Source: Gamarada debralockiae (taxonomy: Eukaryota; Ascomycota; Leotiomycetes; Helotiales; Hyphodiscaceae). Taken from it: a stretch of 37,597 nt of DNA. The stretch lies in NCBI GenBank assembly GCA_002803225.1, contig NXFV01000184.1:1-37597 (forward strand). The letters are read 5' to 3'. Below, piece after piece: positions 34,100 to 37,597 of this stretch (position 1 is its first letter; each line of letters begins with the position of its first letter). The position numbers were made by a program, and so were the translations under genes. The notes below the pieces were generated by a model. It was given only the letters and a program-made list of their open reading frames with translations. It did not search any database and had not been told where the DNA came from.

Positions 34100-36029
34100 C
34101 TATCGATCATCGTACTTACAGATTCCTTCCTCGAGACCTTTGATCTGTAGCGCCAACATCCGAGACCAGTACCGGCAAAATGCCAAGTTCCCACCAAAGA
34201 ACCAGAATCCAGGATGGCCCGTTTTTCTCCAAATCGTTCTCACTTCTCCCTCTTCATCAAATCCCCATACATCTTTAACCTGGGAAGCCAGCTCCTCCCC
34301 AAAAATGGTTCTAGCCTGGGTCCTCATATTCTTGTAGCCAGTGGCGAAGATGATTTCGTCGGCTGGAAGTTCAGTGCCATCAGCGAACTTCATGCCATGA
34401 GGCAAGATTTCGGCAATTTCTTGCCCTTGCTTGATCTTGATTTTACCGTCGACGATGAGTTGAGAAGCTCCAACATCGATGTAGTATCCTCCACCACGCT
34501 GGAAGTATTTCATGAAAAGGCCCGCACCATCTGGTCCCTGATCGAGTTTGAATCCCGCCTTTTCCAGACCGGCCAAGAGCTTTGCGTCGTGCTTGTTCTG
34601 AATTGCAGTGACATCTTGATGGATTGACTTAAGAACCGAGGAGGGAATACTCCAGAATGCAACATCAGCGTCTTCGACCGGAGGGCCTTGCTCGTCATAT
34701 AGTCCTGCGAGACTGATCTTAAGGATTGCCTCCGAAGATATGACACATGTGGACGAACGTTGGATCATAGTAACATCGTACCCCTTTTCGTAAAAGTCTT
34801 GCGCGATATCATGTCCAGAATTGCAACATCCAACAACCAAAGCCTTCTTGCCCTTGCCATCCACTTTAGCACCAGAGAATTCGGAAGAATGGCAAAGTCG
34901 GTCCCCTTTGAAAGCAGATATTCCTGGAATATGGGACGGGAAGTTCTTTTCGCCTGAATGACCTGTTGCTTGAATGATATGCTTCGGATGTAAAACGCGA
35001 GTCTCGAATGCACCCGGTTCTTTTTGACGCTCCAAAGTTACAGTCCAGCGGCCTTTTGAAGCATCCCAAGACGATTCCTTAATTGTGGTAGACATCCAAA
35101 CATTCAGCTCAAGCAACTTTGCATAGGATTCAAAAAAGCCGGCCAACTTGTCTTTGGGCGTAAAGATTGGCCAATGAGGTGGGAAGTGGATGTAAGGCAT
35201 GTGATCGTACCACACCGGGTCATGCAGGACGAGTTGGTGGTATCTGTTGCGCCAGTTATCTCCCACACGTGCGTTACGATCGATGATCAAGGCATCGACC
35301 CCTAGCATCTTCAATCGCGCCGCTGGAGCAAGGCCACCCTGACCAGCCCCTACAAGGAATAAGTACCATAACGGAACCAGGACAACTTCACTTACCAAGA
35401 ATCAAGACTGTCGGCTCACTCTCCTCGTAGTTCTCATCAGCAACACGGCGTTCCTGCCAATTCTTTCTTCCCGGCTGTCCGCCATGAGCGACACCCTCGG
35501 GTCGTCGCCCGAAAATAGCTTCCTCGTGGCCCTTCAGTTCCCTCATAGATGTGAAGAGTGTGAATGCCTTCAATTTTCCATCCTGTTGCACCAATCTTGC
35601 CACACCCATTCCCCTCCCAACATCCGACTCCGTAGTCAGGAACGTTTGGACCCCTTGAACATTGCCTTGGCCATCCAATCCTGTGACCACTGGTTTCCTG
35701 AAATCGCTGCTCCTGTCAACAGCCACACTCTTAATTCTGCAGCCTCTCTTGAGGAAAGCTGACATGTTTTCTGGTCCTTTGATAGTGCGTGCATCCCATG
35801 ACAAGCAGAGATGATCACGCCAGAAAGCTTGTGGAAGGAACAATTGTAAAAGCCCCGAATAATCGGAGCTTTGAACGACTTTGTTGAACGAGGTAACCCA
35901 TTCTTCTGTGGCTTTGTCGATATCTTGTGGCTCCTCTACAGCTTTGATAGTGGAAAAGTCTGCGACTGGGATGTTCACGGAACCTGGCTCGACGCGCTGG
36001 TAGGATGGAATTGTCGCTGCTGCAGCCAT
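34100..36029 (-). CDS. flavin-dependent monooxygenase with N-terminal NTF2-like domain
   Basis: This FAD/NADPH oxidoreductase belongs to the flavin-containing monooxygenase/YUCCA-like class, which hydroxylates small amines, sulfides or ketones; its substrate cannot be read from sequence. Exon 1 (36029-35396), a 46-nt intron (35350-35395) and exon 2 (35349-34100) give 627 residues. Residues about 30-180 form an SnoaL/NTF2-like domain (ATEEWVTSFNKVVQSSDYSG, LFLPQAFWRDHL). The FAD motif ILGAGQGG is restored across the intron near 210. The FMO signature region is ATGHSGEKNFP, the NADPH fold is VVGCCNSGHD, and the C-terminal ATG motif is IIFATGYKN. VVGCCNSGHD has Cys where many relatives have Ser or Gly before NSG. 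No biosynthetic partners are adjacent, so it may be stand-alone. Confidence 0.9.
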
Positions 36030-36675
36030 TGTGCTAGATCCTGGGTGAAGGGTGGTTATTGAGGTTGTTTTGGAAAGTGGACAATATCCTGCGAGGGTCT
36101 CTTCCGCCTTATAGCACCTAAACCAAACCCCCGAGACAGCAAAATCGCGGGCAAGGGGATGAAAACTAGAAGATCATTACCGGCGGAAAAAATTTCCACG
36201 GCGGAGCGGTTGTGAGGCGGCGCGGGGGTTGCGGAGATGCGGGGTAGATCTCAGCTCGAAAAATAAATGACCATTGATTGCCAGATCTCTCCAGGGATCA
36301 CGATCTGGATCTGAAGAGGAAGGGGTGAGGAGGAAGGGGTGAGCCGGAAGAGATGTCGTCAATCCGACATAATGTGTGTTCGAAGACAACTCATTGACTC
36401 CTGACCTCCCGAGGTCGGCCAGACAGGCGGCGAAAAACCTGGTGTGAGTCTAGCGCACGTATTTGTGAGTGCGTGTATATAACAGATTCGGGTGTACTTA
36501 TCCAGCGTGTTCGGCGCTCAAAAATGGCCAAGGAATGTCCAACAAGCTTGGCATCTTCGGAGGGCTCCCCAGACCGTTTAATTTTCTATCGGTACCTTGT
36601 TTTCGTCTGTTTGCTATGGCAACCAACCAACAGCAAGGGGAGCCTCGCACGATGCAAGTGAAGAAAACTCCTTCC
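36030..36675. promoter_or_regulatory. monooxygenase upstream region
   Basis: This region is upstream of the monooxygenase gene. An open frame at 36177-36389 on the minus strand is Pro/Ser/Arg-rich without recognisable features and is probably chance. TATATAA near 36476 has no gene to serve. Nothing else is supported. Confidence 0.35.
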
Positions 36676-36742
36676 CTAGGGGCCTGAGGGTTCCTCAGGT
36701 CTAAGAAAGCTTACATGTTATAACCAACTGCACCATCCGGCC
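36676..36742 (-). pseudogene. tRNA-Val pseudogene, inverted copy
   Basis: Read on the minus strand from 36742, this copy has the same 5' half as the tRNA at 37213: GGCCGGA, a D-arm with GTG but AAC instead of CAC, then ACAT and GTAAGCT, the start of the same insertion. Most of the anticodon arm is missing; after GTAAGCTTTCTTAG comes a T-arm-like hairpin (CCTGAGG and CCTCAGG) with a short loop. The 3' acceptor strand no longer pairs with GGCCGGA. It is a dead duplicate. Confidence 0.6.
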
Positions 36743-36785
36743 TTTAATAATTGGTTCCAAAGATTCTTATTTTATTATATAGGAG
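36708..36785 (-). repeat. left arm of 78-bp inverted repeat (tRNA 5' half plus flank)
   Basis: The reverse complement of 36708-36785 matches 37170-37247 at 71 of 78 positions by my count. The arm covers about 43 bp of 5' flank with a TATATAAT box, the tRNA 5' half, and the first seven bases of the 50-nt insertion. Its inner ends face each other, so the two tRNA copies point outward. Confidence 0.85.
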
Positions 36786-37169
36786 TAAAGTTGGAAGATG
36801 ACTTACAAAAGTATCACGGAGTCCAGAGAAACGTGACAGAGAGCGTCACCTCATAATGAGAACTAGCGATAGGGTGCTTAACCCCAAGCAAAAGAATCAA
36901 GGAAGTGAATCACTCGTACCTCAATAGAGAGGGTACACATACTTCTTGAAATCGATTTCCGTGTCCGGGTAGGGCGCGATACAGGCGAAGCCCCAGAGTC
37001 ACGGCAGCTAATGTTGCGAAATCTCCAGACTAGTCAATTTATATGAAAAGGTAATTATGTCCACAGCAACATTAAACAGAATTAGTTAAGGTAGCAAAAG
37101 CGAAGTTCGTCTGAAGCTCGAAGTAATGAGGCTAGAAGACCTCGGCTAACGGCGGCAAAGCTGTTCATA
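36786..37169. other. spacer between the inverted tRNA copies
   Basis: A 384-bp spacer with no open frame of note. It separates the two arms of the inverted repeat. I found no transposase or other repeat in it. Confidence 0.5.
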
Positions 37170-37247
37170 CTCGTATATAATGAGATAAGAAACTTTGGAA
37201 CCAATTATTAATGGCCGGATGGTGTAGTTGGTTATCACATGTAAGCT
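37170..37247 (+). repeat. right arm of 78-bp inverted repeat
   Basis: Partner of the arm at 36708-36785. It begins with CTCGTATATAATGAG and ends with GTAAGCT, the first seven bases of the 50-nt insertion in the tRNA. Confidence 0.85.
37174..37180 (+). promoter_or_regulatory. TATA-like box upstream of the tRNA
   Basis: TATATAA lies 33-39 bp upstream of the tRNA first base, where TFIIIB-bound TATA-like boxes lie in many fungal tRNA genes. It is conserved in the inverted copy. Confidence 0.5.
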
Positions 37248-37290
37248 CAAGCATGCAGAGTTCGAAAGGCCCTAACTAACAACAAAATAG
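37241..37290 (+). other. spliceosomal-intron-like insertion in the tRNA anticodon stem
   Basis: Exactly 50 nt begin GTAAGCT, contain CTAACTAAC ending 11 nt before the 3' end, and end AAAATAG. Size and signals match the protein-gene introns of this window (for example 50-52 nt in YPT6 and NOP53). The boundary is unambiguous because flanking bases do not allow sliding. It sits between tRNA positions 27 and 28, where nuclear tRNA introns are not known. It also holds GAGTTCGAAAGG, a B-box-like word. Confidence 0.7.
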
Positions 37291-37300
37291 CTCGTTAACA

Positions 37301-37318
37301 ATTGGTTAACAATTTATT
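37301..37318 (+). other. canonical tRNA intron, 18 nt
   Basis: It lies one base 3' of the anticodon AAC (between positions 37 and 38), the normal site for nuclear tRNA introns cut by the tRNA endonuclease. It contains GGTTAAC, which can pair with the anticodon region. Confidence 0.6.
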
Positions 37319-37361
37319 CCGAGAAGGTCCTGAGATCGAGCCTCAGTCTGGTCAAAAAGTC

Positions 37362-37369
37362 TTTTTTTT
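37362..37369 (+). terminator. Pol III T-run terminator
   Basis: Eight consecutive T residues start 8 nt after the discriminator base, an efficient RNA polymerase III termination signal. Confidence 0.7.
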
Positions 37370-37370
37370 C

Positions 37371-37597
37371 AGGGATTATTTTTTGCATCACTTTTTGCAC
37401 GATGCTAGTGTTTGTCAATTTTTTTTTTCTGGAGCTTCATTTGTGCTTTACGTGAGAAGCGGGGACAGGAGAGGGGATTTAGTGTTTCTTGACCGGAATC
37501 TCGACACCTCTGTCATTTGAGAGGTCACGTGCTCTGATGATAACCGGTATTTACTGGTATATAACTGCTGTTAGGATTAATCCCACTTGTCTGGGAT
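37371..37597. other. right edge of the window
   Basis: No gene is supported. T-rich stretches occur near 37371-37430 and an E-box CACGTG lies near 37526. The frame at 37302-37520 overlaps the tRNA and is chance. Confidence 0.4.

Larger units (their letters stand above)
37213..37354 (+). tRNA. tRNA-Val(AAC) split by a canonical tRNA intron and a 50-nt insertion
   Basis: Acceptor strands GGCCGGA (37213-37219) and TCTGGTC (37347-37353) pair at all seven positions, two as G-U. The D-stem is GTG/CAC with loop AGTTGGTTA and fits the A box (TGGTGTAGTTGG). The T-arm CTGAG-ATCGAGC-CTCAG (37330-37346) pairs perfectly; its only unusual base is A at position 54, which weakens the B box. The discriminator is A37354. 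The anticodon stem forms only when 37241-37290 is removed: T37240 plus CTCG (37291-37294) pairs with CGAGA (37320-37324). The loop then reads TT-AAC-A followed by an 18-nt intron (37301-37318) and C37319. The intron contains GTT, able to pair with the anticodon. T8 follows at 37362. Expression is unproven because of the insertion. Confidence 0.7.

Noticed and set aside
36177..36389. A small gene upstream of the monooxygenase on the minus strand.
   Set aside because: Low-complexity composition, no recognisable domain, and position in the promoter region make chance more likely.
36708..37247. The 78-bp inverted repeats as terminal repeats of a DNA transposon.
   Set aside because: The arms contain a tRNA 5' half with its TATA-flank in the correct order, no target duplication is visible, and the spacer has no transposase. 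An inverted tRNA duplication explains more, though a transposon is not fully excluded.

Overview
The window looks like nuclear DNA of a filamentous ascomycete (Pezizomycotina). The genes carry short introns, mostly 46-75 nt, with GT...AG ends and CTAAC/CTGAC-type branch sites. The gene set is typically fungal: a HET-domain gene, Kei1/DUF1753, a Gid8 homologue, an external NADH dehydrogenase with an EF-hand, and a DUF7580-like protein. Several decayed genes carry stops explained by C-to-T changes at CpA or CpG, as repeat-induced point mutation would leave. A helotialean (Leotiomycetes) source is my guess, not something proven here.

Layout. 1-1080: repeat-rich edge with an AT-rich MITE-like element and a 62-bp tandem repeat. 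1248-3380: HET-domain pseudogene with two in-frame stops. 3746-20637: compact core block of seven intact genes: sulfite reductase beta subunit (MET5-type), KEI1, YPT6/Rab6, NOP53, NDE1-type NADH dehydrogenase, GID8 and uridine kinase URK1. I resolved every splice site in these so that the frame stays open and the family motifs join correctly. 20638-33540: accessory block. It holds two decayed Ser/Thr-rich secreted or cell-wall-type genes (the second with LysM repeats), a pogo-like MITE, a gene-poor stretch, and a divergent pair: a DUF7580-like gene and a gene fusing C2H2-type zinc fingers to a membrane-linked alpha/beta-hydrolase domain. 34100-36029: intact flavin monooxygenase with an N-terminal NTF2-like domain. 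36676-37370: an inverted pair of tRNA genes.

The most unusual item is at the right end. A tRNA-Val(AAC) gene at 37213-37354 has intact arms, an A box, an upstream TATA-like box, a T8 terminator and an ordinary 18-nt tRNA intron after the anticodon. It is also split between tRNA positions 27 and 28 by exactly 50 nt that look like a spliceosomal intron (GTAAG start, CTAACTAAC branch site, ATAG end). Removing those 50 nt restores a perfect anticodon stem. A decayed copy in inverted orientation 470 bp away starts the same insertion at the same place, so the insertion predates the duplication.

Functionally the core genes are unrelated housekeeping functions (sulfur assimilation, sphingolipid synthesis, Golgi traffic, ribosome assembly, respiration, gluconeogenic enzyme turnover, pyrimidine salvage). 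The accessory genes belong to families found around fungal recognition loci (HET, DUF7580, zinc-finger/hydrolase, LysM), but any role in self/non-self recognition is inference.
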